64,000 bases of DNA from a gamma proteobacterium symbiont of Stewartia floridana (GCA_003676145.1 NAUB01000022.1:248001-312000), one strand, 5' to 3'; shown: positions 19,351 through 28,224, numbered from the stretch's first letter. Translations and numbers: made by a program. Notes: generated from the letters alone by a model not told the origin.

Positions 19351-20865
19351 ATGATCATAGAAACCATCCACTGGTCGACGCAGATCGGCTACCCCATACT
19401 CTCACTGCTGCAACTGCTGCCGCTGCTCTCTCTGTTTGCCATCTGGCTGCTGAAGCGCCACCCCCTGCTGCTGCCGGCCGCTGTCACGGCCGCTTCGATT
19501 GAACTGCTGCTGGGGATCGATCTTTGGCTCCACTACGACAGCAGTGTCACCAGTATGCAGTTCAGTGAAACCGCACAGCTCTTCTCTGTGCTCAATTACC
19601 AGGCAGCGGTAGATGGTCTCTCGGTGGTATTTATCCTGCTGACCGGTCTGTTGACTCTGTTGTTGATACTCTATGCTAAGGTTCGCGAGCTCAAACCTTA
19701 CAACCACCTCTATATGGCCACTTTCGCGGTACAGGCCTGCCTGATGGGTATGTTCGTTACCCTCAACCTGCTGCTGTTTGTCCTGATCTCGGCAATTCAG
19801 ATCGGCATCGTGGGTTACATGCTGTGGCGCTGGGGCAACTCCCCGGACAAAGGCATGGCGATGCGACGTTTCTATCAGTTCATGACCATCAGCATTCTTT
19901 TGCTGTTGACCGGCACCCTGCTGCTAGGCTGGAACTACGCTGACAGTCACCAGGGGGTTTGGGCTTTCGATCTGATTCAACTGTCCAAGGCGCCAGTCTC
20001 CGAGACTTTCCGTTCGGTGGCCTTCTTTCTGCTGTTCTACGGTCTGGCCATCCGTACCCCACTGTTCCCGTTGCATGGTTGGTTACCGCTGGTTGCCGAG
20101 CATGGTAATGTGGCTGTCGCCCCTACCCTGCTACTCGGTTTGAAGATTGGCATCTATGGTCTGTTTCGATTCGTATTGCCACTACTGCCTACCGCCGTGA
20201 TCGAATGGCACAACTATGTGGTCGCCTTCGCCCTGTGCGGCATATTCTACGCCGCCTTCCTCGCCATGATGCAGGATAACCTGAGGCGTCTACTGGCCTA
20301 TGCGGTGATTTCTCATACCGGAATCCTGATACTCGGGGTCTTCAGCCTGGAGCACGCCGCCTTCATGGGCAGTGTGATCCTATCGCTTACCTTCGGACTC
20401 GCTCTGGCCGCCCTGGTTTTCACCACAGGCCTGCTCTATCGTCGCACCCATACCACCCTGCTGCCCAACTTGGGGGGATTGTTCGACAATCTGCCGTTTC
20501 TCGGCATCACCTTTCTGGTTGGTGGGCTGGCAATCATCGGTATGCCCGGCACACCGGGATTCGATGCGGTACATCTGATTCTGGAATCGGCAATCCACAA
20601 ATTCGGCGCCCTGGTGACAATCGCTTCCGCCCTGGGAAATGTGGCAGCCGCCGGCTTTCTGCTATGGGCCTTCCAGCGGGCATTTCTGGCCCCCAGACCC
20701 AATGGTGCGCAACCCTTTCAGATCATTGCCATCACCAAAGCGGAAGTGTTTGTGGTCAGCGCCCTGGTGGCCGTGCTGTTGAGTGCCGGCTTCTATATCG
20801 AACCCTGGCTGAAACTGATCGATCAACCCCTGTCGGCACTCAGTGCCCTCTACACATCCCATTGA
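19351..20865 (+). CDS. NuoM/N-like membrane protein lacking the key Glu and Lys, DAB operon copy 2
   Basis: 504 residues with about 14 helices and a clear antiporter-like fold (TPLFPLHGWLPLV). It departs from its two sister subunits at both charged positions: the helix-5 Glu is replaced (A148 aligns with E138 of the first copy), and the helix-7 Lys is an Arg (R235 in AIRTPLFP). The later LAYAVISHTGILILG and YRRTHT segments are kept. It lies 8 bases after dabB. It probably cannot pump as a normal NuoM would, and may be a structural or regulatory member of the complex (inference). Confidence 0.82.
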   Translation: MIIETIHWSTQIGYPILSLLQLLPLLSLFAIWLLKRHPLLLPAAVTAASIELLLGIDLWLHYDSSVTSMQFSETAQLFSVLNYQAAVDGLSVVFILLTGLLTLLLILYAKVRELKPYNHLYMATFAVQACLMGMFVTLNLLLFVLISAIQIGIVGYMLWRWGNSPDKGMAMRRFYQFMTISILLLLTGTLLLGWNYADSHQGVWAFDLIQLSKAPVSETFRSVAFFLLFYGLAIRTPLFPLHGWLPLVAEHGNVAVAPTLLLGLKIGIYGLFRFVLPLLPTAVIEWHNYVVAFALCGIFYAAFLAMMQDNLRRLLAYAVISHTGILILGVFSLEHAAFMGSVILSLTFGLALAALVFTTGLLYRRTHTTLLPNLGGLFDNLPFLGITFLVGGLAIIGMPGTPGFDAVHLILESAIHKFGALVTIASALGNVAAAGFLLWAFQRAFLAPRPNGAQPFQIIAITKAEVFVVSALVAVLLSAGFYIEPWLKLIDQPLSALSALYTSH

Positions 20866-20878
20866 GAAGCGAATCACC

Positions 20879-22381
20879 ATGGGCCGAATCGAAACACTCA
20901 CCAACCTGCCGCTGCTCTCAACTCTGCTGTTGTTGCCACTGCTCGGCATCGCCATGATCTGGCTGATCCCCCAGGTCAGAGCCAGGATGATCAGCCTGCT
21001 CACACTCGGCCTGGCCCTGATCCCGGCCCTCTCTGCACTGCTTCTGCTGGATAGTGCCAGCAGTGATTTCCAGATGCTGGAGACCTACCCCTGGATACCG
21101 GCGCTGGATGCCCATTTCAGATTCGGCATCGATGGCTTTTCAGCCCCCTTTCTGCCGCTGACGGTGTTGCTGTTTATCGCCGTGACCCTGGCTTCCTGGA
21201 AGCGCATCCAGAACATGCCGCGTATCTACTACAGTCTGCTGCTGATGTTCGCCACCGCCACTCTGGGTGTCTTTATCACGATCGATACCCTGGCCTTTTT
21301 CCTGTTTTGGGAACTCACCCTAGCGCCGCTCTATTTTCTCATCAGCCTATGGGGGATCGGACCACACCGGCGCTACGCCGCCACCAAGTACACCCTGTTC
21401 ATGCTGGCCGGCGGTATCCCCCTGTTGCTGGCTTTCACGGTACTCGCGATCAACCATGCTGAGATCATCGGTGCGACACCCCCGGCCGGGCTATCATTCG
21501 ACTATCTGACCCTGCTCGACACCCGCCTCCCCCCAGGCATGGAGACCATCGTCTTTGCTTTCCTGCTGATCGGTTTTGCCATCAAGACCCCACTCTTCCC
21601 ACTCCACACCTGGCTGCCGATCGTAGCCCTGGAGGGGCCGGTACCGATTGCCGCACTGCTGGTCGGTTTGAAACTCGGTGCCTACGGACTGATCCGTTTC
21701 GCCATCCCCCTGGCACCCAATGCAGCCCAGGAGTTGCACTGGTTGCTGGCCGGGCTTGGCGTGGTGGGGATACTGTATGGCGCTCTGGCTGCACTCAACC
21801 AGACCAATCTGCGGCGTATGCTCGCCTACGCTTCGATGAGCCATGTCGGTCTGGTGGTGTTGGGTGTTGCCGCCTTCAACCAGCAAGGGCTGCAGGGTGC
21901 GATGTTTCAGCTCTATAACTTTGTTCTGATTGCCGGCGGACTGTTTCTGCTCACCGGTTATCTGCACCACCGCCTGGGCTCTACCGATCTGATTCATCTC
22001 GGCGGTGCGGCCCAATCCATGCCACTGCTGGCCGCCTTCTTTATGTTTCTCGGTCTCGCCTCACTGGGAATACCCGGCACCAGTGGATTCCCTGCTGAGT
22101 TTCTGATCCTCATCAGCGCCCTGACCACCCATACGGGTGCAGGGTTGGCGGCCCTGTTCGGCATCATCATCGGAGCCGGCTATCTGCTCAACAGCTATCG
22201 ACAGAGTTTTTACGGACCGATTACCGACAATCAGGTTCGTATTGCTCAGGATCTGAAACCCAGAGAGCTGCTCACCATGCTGGTGTTTTCCCTGCTGGTG
22301 CTGATGTTCGGTCTGTTTCCTGGACAGGTACTGGATTTGACTCAGGCAACCGCAGTTGCATGGTTATCAAGGATGCAGTGA
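20879..22381 (+). CDS. NuoM-like proton-translocating subunit, DAB operon copy 3
   Basis: 500 residues. An in-frame GTG at 20843 would overlap the previous gene, but the ATG at 20879 has GAGAAG 9 bases upstream and is preferred. E145 (FWELTLAPLYFL) and K236 (IKTPLFPLHTWLP) are both present, so this copy should be competent for ion movement. The LAYASMSHVGLVVLG helix is also conserved. It is the last gene of the operon, and a perfect 23-bp-arm hairpin follows after 114 bases. Confidence 0.85.
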   Translation: MGRIETLTNLPLLSTLLLLPLLGIAMIWLIPQVRARMISLLTLGLALIPALSALLLLDSASSDFQMLETYPWIPALDAHFRFGIDGFSAPFLPLTVLLFIAVTLASWKRIQNMPRIYYSLLLMFATATLGVFITIDTLAFFLFWELTLAPLYFLISLWGIGPHRRYAATKYTLFMLAGGIPLLLAFTVLAINHAEIIGATPPAGLSFDYLTLLDTRLPPGMETIVFAFLLIGFAIKTPLFPLHTWLPIVALEGPVPIAALLVGLKLGAYGLIRFAIPLAPNAAQELHWLLAGLGVVGILYGALAALNQTNLRRMLAYASMSHVGLVVLGVAAFNQQGLQGAMFQLYNFVLIAGGLFLLTGYLHHRLGSTDLIHLGGAAQSMPLLAAFFMFLGLASLGIPGTSGFPAEFLILISALTTHTGAGLAALFGIIIGAGYLLNSYRQSFYGPITDNQVRIAQDLKPRELLTMLVFSLLVLMFGLFPGQVLDLTQATAVAWLSRMQ

Positions 22382-22495
22382 TCTGAAAATGTGGCTGGGA
22401 TGCATCGATCAACATGTATGTGAGCAGCTCCCTTTCCCATCCAGGCAATCACCATCCAAATTTCCAAATGATCAAGTATTGATCAAATCAAACCA

Positions 22496-22547
22496 GGGCC
22501 TGTTAACACTAATCCAATTGGCCGATTGGATTAGTGTTAACAGGCCC
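22496..22547. repeat. Perfect 23-bp inverted repeat (MITE-like dispersed element)
   Basis: Arms 22496-22518 and 22525-22547 are exact reverse complements, with a 6-base loop TGGCCG. Each arm begins GGGCCTGTTAACAC. Shorter or altered relatives of the same motif occur at 31802-31830, 44763-44774 and 45304-45327. It resembles the palindromic relic of a small non-autonomous element; it may also stop or protect the DAB transcript. Confidence 0.75.
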
Positions 22548-22593
22548 TAGCCTTCCTGATACTGTAATAAGCCAAGCAAGAAGAAAGTCGACT

Positions 22594-23299
22594 GTGTCGC
22601 AATGCTATTCGTCGATCTCGACCGCTGTAAGTGTTTCAGTAGCTGTTTTTTGGGGGGAATGAGTTCATGGTGATTCCGGTGGACCTGGATGACCGGGATC
22701 AAGCCACTGTAGCGGCCCGGTCTGTCGCAGACAACATCAATTACGAGTTAGCTATTAACCCGGCGACCCAATAGTTTGCTTTCAGCAGCTGGCGGTATCG
22801 CCATCTTTGCAAACGATACACTGGAAAGGGATGAAGTGGCAGTCAATGCCGACCATGCCATGTATGAGACAAAAGAGTGCCGGCGGCAGTTTTCTCTTCT
22901 GTTCCAATGAGATCAACAAGTGAGTGAAACAGACACAGCAGAGTGAACAAGATCTGCGTATCTCTATCCGGCATCGTCAAATCGTCTCCATCAACACGAC
23001 CGAGTTGTGCTGGAGCGATCATTGACTGGAACTTGAATTAACCGAATCGGCAATACTTCATGATAACAACCATACCAAAGAGGCTTTCAAACAGCTTAGT
23101 AACATCGGCATACCGCAAGCCATCGATGGCGATGTCACCGACTACTCATCAATGGGCTATCTTCACAACCTTCCGCTAAAAGAGATTAAAACCGACCGGA
23201 CTTTCATGCATCAGATTGAGTGCAACAAAACCGGGCAAGCCATCGTTTCACTCAATCAGGTGGACGGTTACACGTTTGTCGAATACTTAACCAGGCCTA
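22594..23299 (+). pseudogene. Decayed GGDEF-EAL (cyclic-di-GMP turnover) gene
   Basis: Three separate fragments in changing frames match consecutive parts of a diguanylate cyclase/phosphodiesterase. From 22594 the frame reads AMLFVDLDRCK (GGDEF core start, then a stop). Near 22775-22905 it reads GGIAIFAND...NADHAMYETKE (end of a GGDEF domain). From 23028 it reads LELELTESAILHD...AIDGDVTDYSSMGYLHNLPLKEIKTDRTF (EAL domain, with the usual DDFGTGYSSL and KIDRSF motifs eroded). Stops and deletions interrupt it throughout, including loss of the GGDEF and EAL signatures. It is a fossil rather than a working gene. Confidence 0.75.
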
Positions 23300-23305
23300 T
23301 CGGGA

Positions 23306-24370
23306 TCAGTGCTCTTTATTCATCACCTCAAGTGCCCGTGACTGCCAATTCAACACAGCGGATTTCACATGCATCTTCTCAGCCAGCTGCGGATTGCTCT
23401 GGCGAATCTCATTGGCAGCGAAATCACACAAAAAATTCGATTTCATCTTTGCCCTGGCCTGATCCACACCCACATCCTGAAACGGCACCGAGGCAAACAG
23501 CAGAAAACCATCATCCGGTATCCGGCCTGCCTTCATGTTGCTCTCAATGATACCGGCGGCTTTATGAATTGGATCGGCCAGGCTGGGACTGTATGGACCG
23601 ATGATCAGCGCAATATTCGGCATATGCAGAAAGTCGAAACCACGACCGATGCAGATCATCCACTCCCGATGCTCGATATTCAGTTCGCGGTCGACCTGCC
23701 TGGCCGCTTCGATATGTTCGAGATTGCCAGCAATCAGCGGCAGTAGATCCTCGCACATCTGCTTAGACATATCCGGAAACAGGGCTTCCAGCCGCGGTCT
23801 CAGGGTATCCCTTTCGAATGGCTTGATATCGGCCATGTTCAGCAGCTCCCCGTTGCTGCCATGCAGAATCAGGGCGTCCTCGTCGGTCTCGAAACCGCAG
23901 ACGATGGGATAGACGGTCTGGTGTCCTCCACCAAATACCGCTTCTACCTGACGTTTGATCTCGAAGGTATGGGCCTTCGCCGCCTCCGTATCGTAGTTGA
24001 ATCCGGCACACCCCCTACTTGGATCACCTTTGGAAAAGTGGTAGGTGATCAGAATCATGGTGTGGCGACCTTCGGAGATTATGTTCTGCACATAGCTGGC
24101 CAGTACTTCACCCAGATGGGGCCAGCCCAGATCGAACATGCCGCCCAGATTGCGGAAAGGCTGAATGATGCCTTTCGGGGTGTTGGTGGCAATCGGGATA
24201 TTGATTCGCCCATCCATACACTTCAGTACCGCAATCGCCGTCGGGTGCTCTGCCAGATAACGGGTACGAGCCAACCAGTTTTCCGGATTGGTGTAGTTAC
24301 AGGAGTGGTTGTGGGCGTGGTTGAACAACCAGTCAATACGTTCTTCAATCGGTTTATTATGGATATCCAT
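23306..24370 (-). CDS. Carboxysomal/beta-type carbonic anhydrase-like zinc protein (CsoSCA-like)
   Basis: 354 residues from the ATG at 24370, which has AGGAAGG just upstream; a GTG two codons earlier is less likely. It holds the zinc and catalytic dyad motif C51-x-D53-x-R55 (KCMDGRINIP), then FRNLGG, then H111 and C121 (TYHFSKGDPSRGC). A Cys...His-x9-Cys arrangement with a long His-Cys gap is the pattern of the CsoSCA branch rather than the His-x2-Cys of ordinary beta-carbonic anhydrases. The rest resembles only the catalytic and C-terminal domains of CsoSCA. No carboxysome genes are near. Next to the DAB operon, a role in CO2/bicarbonate interconversion is likely, but activity is not assured. 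Confidence 0.72.
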   Translation of the reverse strand: MDIHNKPIEERIDWLFNHAHNHSCNYTNPENWLARTRYLAEHPTAIAVLKCMDGRINIPIATNTPKGIIQPFRNLGGMFDLGWPHLGEVLASYVQNIISEGRHTMILITYHFSKGDPSRGCAGFNYDTEAAKAHTFEIKRQVEAVFGGGHQTVYPIVCGFETDEDALILHGSNGELLNMADIKPFERDTLRPRLEALFPDMSKQMCEDLLPLIAGNLEHIEAARQVDRELNIEHREWMICIGRGFDFLHMPNIALIIGPYSPSLADPIHKAAGIIESNMKAGRIPDDGFLLFASVPFQDVGVDQARAKMKSNFLCDFAANEIRQSNPQLAEKMHVKSAVLNWQSRALEVMNKEH

Positions 24371-24773
24371 GGTCACCTTCCTGCCGGAATTTTATTATTA
24401 GCCGGCGGCCCTACAGATCACTTTACAGTGATTTTCAGCACGCCTTTGGTATAGGCTTGGCTCGCCGAATCAATAGAACGTTGCACCAACTGCACCAGAG
24501 AGTCAAATATCTCTCTGCAGAAAACTATTAAGGGATTAAATACTCAACAACAGACAACGGCCGAATGACCTCCTGCTCTTCAAAAACAGAGCGAAATATC
24601 ACCCGGGTGATCAGAGAGTTGAGGCATTGATTAGCAGTCCGTATAGTGAGCCGAAGAGAGTTTCTCAACGACTTTCAGCCAGATTTCCACATTTTCCCGA
24701 TCGAAACACTCTGCCATTGGGATGCTAATCCGTGAGAAGATGGCAGCTTCTTATTGAGCAACGAGATATCGAC
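24371..24773. other. Divergent intergenic region
   Basis: About 400 bases separating the carbonic anhydrase-like gene (leftward) and the bolA-like gene (rightward), so it holds both promoters. A small AGAGA/TCTCT hairpin lies near 24500. I see no gene or larger repeat. Confidence 0.45.
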
Positions 24774-25010
24774 ATGAATGAACAAGATTTGATGCATCGC
24801 ATTAAAGCGCTCTATCCGGATGCGGAAATCAGCGTTGCCGGAGAGAGTTGCAGCTTTGAGGTCAATGTCACCACGCCTGCGTTTGCCGATATGAAAAGCC
24901 TGCAGCGCCAACGTTCCATATTAACCCTTTTCAATCAGGAGATTGCCTCCGGGGAACTGCATGCCCTCACCGTACGGGCCAAGACTCCTGATGAAGTGGC
25001 CGCCTCATAG
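24774..25010 (+). CDS. BolA/IbaG-family protein
   Basis: 78 residues from the ATG at 24774; an upstream in-frame ATG at 24732 adds an unsupported leader. The sequence fits the short BolA-like class (YrbA/IbaG): VAGESCSFEVNVTTPAFADM, then an RQRSILTLFNQEIASGELHALTVRAKTPDE helix-strand ending that matches the family's GELHAL...TPEE motif. Such proteins bind iron-sulfur clusters with monothiol glutaredoxins. No glutaredoxin is adjacent, and the gene appears to stand alone. Confidence 0.75.
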   Translation: MNEQDLMHRIKALYPDAEISVAGESCSFEVNVTTPAFADMKSLQRQRSILTLFNQEIASGELHALTVRAKTPDEVAAS

Positions 25011-25109
25011 AGAGCAAAAAGATCTGCATCAAGTGAAGGGTGATCCCGACTGGTACCAAAATTGCTCAAATGAGTACCACCAAACCAGAGTGAGATACAG
25101 TCGTCCCCT

Positions 25110-26735
25110 ATGATTGCAAACCACTCGACAGCAACCCTGGAACTGGTACGCGCCTATCATGAGCGGACCAAACACCACTTCGACCGATACGCTGCCGGCC
25201 CGGAATATCTCGACTGGGAGCAACAACCAAATCCATTCAGAGAGTTTGAATCGGCCCCTCTGATCAAACTTCCCCTGGACTTTGAAGAACTGCCCAAAGC
25301 GGGTTTCAACACTCTCAACAACCGGCAACCCCAGCTTGCCCTGAAAGATTGGGGATTGACTGAGATCTCCAGTCTGTTGCGCTTCAGCATGGGCCTGGCC
25401 GCCTGGAAGGTCTACGGACCTGATCGCTGGTCACTGCGCTGCAATCCCTCCAGCGGCAATCTGCATCCGACAGAAACCTACCTATTGGTCAGTGGCTTGA
25501 AGTCGCTGAAGGATGGCGTTTATCACTATGCGCCCTATCCCCACGCCCTGGAACTACGTGCAGAAACCGGATCAGCTTCAGCAAACCAGCCGCAGATCCT
25601 GCTGGCCTTCAGCAGCATTGCCTGGCGTGAAGCCTGGAAATATGGCGAACGGGCCTACCGCTATGTGCAGCTCGACATCGGTCATGCAATCGGTGCCCTC
25701 GCCTACTCGGCTGCCGCACTGGGAGTTTGCCTGCAACGTCTGCCACTCAGTCGCAGCGAGCTGGCCAGGCTGCTGGGGCTCGACAGGCAGGAGGATTTCA
25801 AGGATGCGGAGAATGAATACCCGGATCTGATATTCCGTCTGCGGGAACCGCCGGATCAGCCATCAGACCTGAGTAGTGGTGATGGGATGCAACTCCCCAC
25901 AGCCAAACAATGGCATGGCACCGCCAATCGACTCAGCCAGCAGCCAAGCCACCAATGGCCACTGATCGATGAGTTGGAACACCCCCTCATGGCGTGCCCA
26001 CCCTGCCGACAATTACCACTGGCGGAGTCGTTCCCGGAACCCGCCAGGGGACCGGACCAACCGATCCACCAGATCATTCTGCAGCGACGAAGTGCACAGG
26101 CCTTCAACGGCAAATCGATCCTGCCATTGAGCCACTTCTATCAGATACTCGACCACTGCCTGCCCCGAGCAACCGAACATCCATGGAAAAGCTGGCCCTA
26201 CCAGCCCCGAATACATCTGCTGCTGTTTGTCCATCGGGTGGACGGGCTGTCACCCGGTCTCTATCTGTTGCCCCGCTCGCAGCAGGCGCTTCCACTACTG
26301 AAACAGAGCCTGGATGAAGATTTCAGCTGGCAGCCTGTTGAGGGTTGTCCAGCCCATATTCTGCTCCATCAGCTGGTCACTACTGAGGTTAAAAAAGCCG
26401 CCCGAGCCCTCAGTTGCCATCAGGATATTGCGGCCAGCAGCTTCTTCAGCCTCGGCATGCTGGCGGAGTTCGACACAGCGTTACAGGCGTCAGGGCCGTT
26501 AGCCTACCCAGAGCTATTCTGGGAGGCCGGGCTGATCGGTCAGGTGCTCTATCTGCAGGCGGAGGCCCATGGGGTCAGAGGTACCGGCATCGGCTGTTTT
26601 TTCGATGATGCGGTTCACCAGGTTGCAGGTATCAAAGAGAGTGGATTGCAAAGCCTCTATCACTTTACCGTTGGCGAAGCTAAACCCGACAACAGGCTGC
26701 AGACACTCCCCGCCTACCACCATTTAGGTAGTTAA
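25110..26735 (+). CDS. SagB/ThcOx-type flavin oxidoreductase (tandem nitroreductase domains)
   Basis: 541 residues with two nitroreductase-fold halves. The first, about residues 80-235, has LRCNPSSGNLHPTETYLL and a GHAIGALAYSAAALG helix. The second, about 310-530, starts at a QRRSAQAFNGKSILP segment and ends GVRGTGIGCFFDDAVHQVAGI. SagB-like FMN enzymes oxidise azolines to azoles in peptide natural products, but stand-alone copies with no YcaO cyclodehydratase are common and have no known substrate. None is seen here. The next gene is a haem-monooxygenase-like protein 39 bases downstream, so the pair may be co-transcribed. Confidence 0.82.
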   Translation: MIANHSTATLELVRAYHERTKHHFDRYAAGPEYLDWEQQPNPFREFESAPLIKLPLDFEELPKAGFNTLNNRQPQLALKDWGLTEISSLLRFSMGLAAWKVYGPDRWSLRCNPSSGNLHPTETYLLVSGLKSLKDGVYHYAPYPHALELRAETGSASANQPQILLAFSSIAWREAWKYGERAYRYVQLDIGHAIGALAYSAAALGVCLQRLPLSRSELARLLGLDRQEDFKDAENEYPDLIFRLREPPDQPSDLSSGDGMQLPTAKQWHGTANRLSQQPSHQWPLIDELEHPLMACPPCRQLPLAESFPEPARGPDQPIHQIILQRRSAQAFNGKSILPLSHFYQILDHCLPRATEHPWKSWPYQPRIHLLLFVHRVDGLSPGLYLLPRSQQALPLLKQSLDEDFSWQPVEGCPAHILLHQLVTTEVKKAARALSCHQDIAASSFFSLGMLAEFDTALQASGPLAYPELFWEAGLIGQVLYLQAEAHGVRGTGIGCFFDDAVHQVAGIKESGLQSLYHFTVGEAKPDNRLQTLPAYHHLGS

Positions 26736-26774
26736 CTGCTATAAGCCAAGAAATCAGAACCCAAGGAGTCAAAA

Positions 26775-27089
26775 ATGTTTATTGTTGCCAACCGAGTTCC
26801 GGTCGCCGAGGCCTACGAGGAGATGTTCGAGGCCCGCTTTCAGGCTCGCAGCGGTCAGATCGAAAAACAACCCGGCTTTGTACGGATGCAGGTGTTGAAA
26901 CCAAGTAAACCGGATACACCCTATATCGTATTGACCAGTTGGCAGGACAAAGCAGCCTTCGAAAACTGGGTCGGTAGCGATGACTTTCGACAGGCCCACG
27001 CCAACCCGATGCCGAAAGAGGCCTTCAAAGGTGAGGGCGCCATAGAGATGCATGAAGTGATCATCGAGGCTGAATCTGGCAAAGCCTAG
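26775..27089 (+). CDS. IsdG/HmoA-like haem-degrading monooxygenase (ABM fold)
   Basis: 104 residues after a strong AAGGAG site. The ferredoxin-like ABM fold is complete, and the residues that define IsdG-type haem oxygenases are in place: N6 (VANRVPV), W65 (FENWVGSDDF) and H75 (RQAHAN). The W-to-H spacing of 10 equals that in IsdG. The family opens haem to release iron without a separate reductase partner being fixed. Location is cytoplasmic. Its close spacing to the SagB-like flavoenzyme raises the possibility that the latter donates electrons, which is speculation. Confidence 0.8.
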   Translation: MFIVANRVPVAEAYEEMFEARFQARSGQIEKQPGFVRMQVLKPSKPDTPYIVLTSWQDKAAFENWVGSDDFRQAHANPMPKEAFKGEGAIEMHEVIIEAESGKA

Positions 27090-27223
27090 ACGGTTCCGGT
27101 GGGGAACAATAAAAAGGATTGATAAATACATCGCTTTTAGCTTTAGAATTGACTATGCCATAAGAATGGAACTAACTATACTTATCCGGGCATCTAATAA
27201 ATTAATGGGAGGATCCAACCGCA

Positions 27224-28204
27224 ATGAAACCCGCTGTAAAAGTCACCATAACCGGCGCTGCTGGACATATCGGATACGCGTTGGCATTTCGAGTCGCTTC
27301 AGGCGACATGTTCGGTCAGGACCAACCGGTCATTCTTCGTCTGCTTGAGATCCCCCAGGCGCTCTCCTCGCTCAACGGTGTTGGTATGGAGTTAGAGGAT
27401 TGTGCCTTTCCCCTGTTGCACGATATCGTCCTCACCGATGATCCAAGTATCGGTTTTCGAGGTACCGATTACGCCATCCTGATTGGCGCAAAACCCCGCA
27501 GCAAGGGTATGGAGCGTAAGGATCTGATTACTGAAAACGCCAAGATATTCTCCAATCAGGGTAAGGCGATCAACGATTATGCCTCGCCGGATGTGCGGGT
27601 TCTGGTGGTGGGTAATCCGGCCAATACCAATGCATTGATCGCAGCGGCGAATGCACCGGACCTGAAACCCAGCCAGTTTACCGCGATGACCCGTCTGGAC
27701 CACAATCGGGCCCTGGGACAGCTGGCCAACAAGAGTAATGTTCAGGTGGCCGATATCACCAGAATGACCATTTGGGGCAACCACTCCATGACCCAATATC
27801 CGCATATCGACAACTGCCTGATCAACGGCCAGCCGGTATTCGAGCAGGTCAGTCAGGATTGGGCGATCGATCACTTCATTCCCAGGATTCAACGACGCGG
27901 TGCGGAAATCATCGAGGCCCGTGGACTCTCCTCAGCGGCCTCTGCGGCTGACGCGGTTGTTGACCATGTGCACGATTGGGCACTGGGTACAAGGGATGAT
28001 GACTGGGTCAGTATGGCGGTTCACTCCGATGGCAGCTACGGGATTGATGAGGGTGTCGTTTTCTCATTTCCGGTGAAATGTCAAGATGGTGACTACGAGA
28101 TAGTCCAGGGCCTGGAACTGGATGATTTCAGTAATGCGCGTCTGAAAGCCTCTGAAAAAGAGCTGCTCGAAGAGCGTAAGATCATCGAAGACCTTTTGCC
28201 ATAA
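27224..28204 (+). CDS. mdh: Malate dehydrogenase
   Basis: 326 residues, NAD-dependent type. GGGAGG precedes the ATG. The N-terminal Rossmann glycine motif is [35 protein letters not shown], the Arg-bearing [13 protein letters not shown] and the catalytic-His segment [13 protein letters not shown] follow the order of the cytosolic-type group (about 326-328 aa) found in Chromatiales and plants. It interconverts malate and oxaloacetate and links the TCA cycle with the glyoxylate-shunt genes about 7 kb downstream. It appears monocistronic, with its own promoter gap and a perfect hairpin after it. Confidence 0.95.
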   Translation: MKPAVKVTITGAAGHIGYALAFRVASGDMFGQDQPVILRLLEIPQALSSLNGVGMELEDCAFPLLHDIVLTDDPSIGFRGTDYAILIGAKPRSKGMERKDLITENAKIFSNQGKAINDYASPDVRVLVVGNPANTNALIAAANAPDLKPSQFTAMTRLDHNRALGQLANKSNVQVADITRMTIWGNHSMTQYPHIDNCLINGQPVFEQVSQDWAIDHFIPRIQRRGAEIIEARGLSSAASAADAVVDHVHDWALGTRDDDWVSMAVHSDGSYGIDEGVVFSFPVKCQDGDYEIVQGLELDDFSNARLKASEKELLEERKIIEDLLP

Positions 28205-28224
28205 CGCGGATACCATCAACCACA

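Noticed and set aside
13007-22381. NuoL/NuoM-like genes as part of respiratory complex I
   Set aside because: No nuoA-K, E, F or G genes are present, and dabA lies in their midst with overlaps, so they belong to the carbon-uptake operon.
22496-22547. The perfect hairpin as a simple intrinsic terminator
   Set aside because: There is no T-run on either side and related sequences recur elsewhere, so a repeat element is the better description.
23152-23550. Open frame of 132 codons over the EAL remnant
   Set aside because: Its first part is a piece of the decayed GGDEF-EAL gene and the rest is antisense to the carbonic anhydrase-like gene.
25110-26735. Part of a thiazole/oxazole peptide cluster
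   Set aside because: No YcaO cyclodehydratase, precursor peptide or exporter gene is found nearby.
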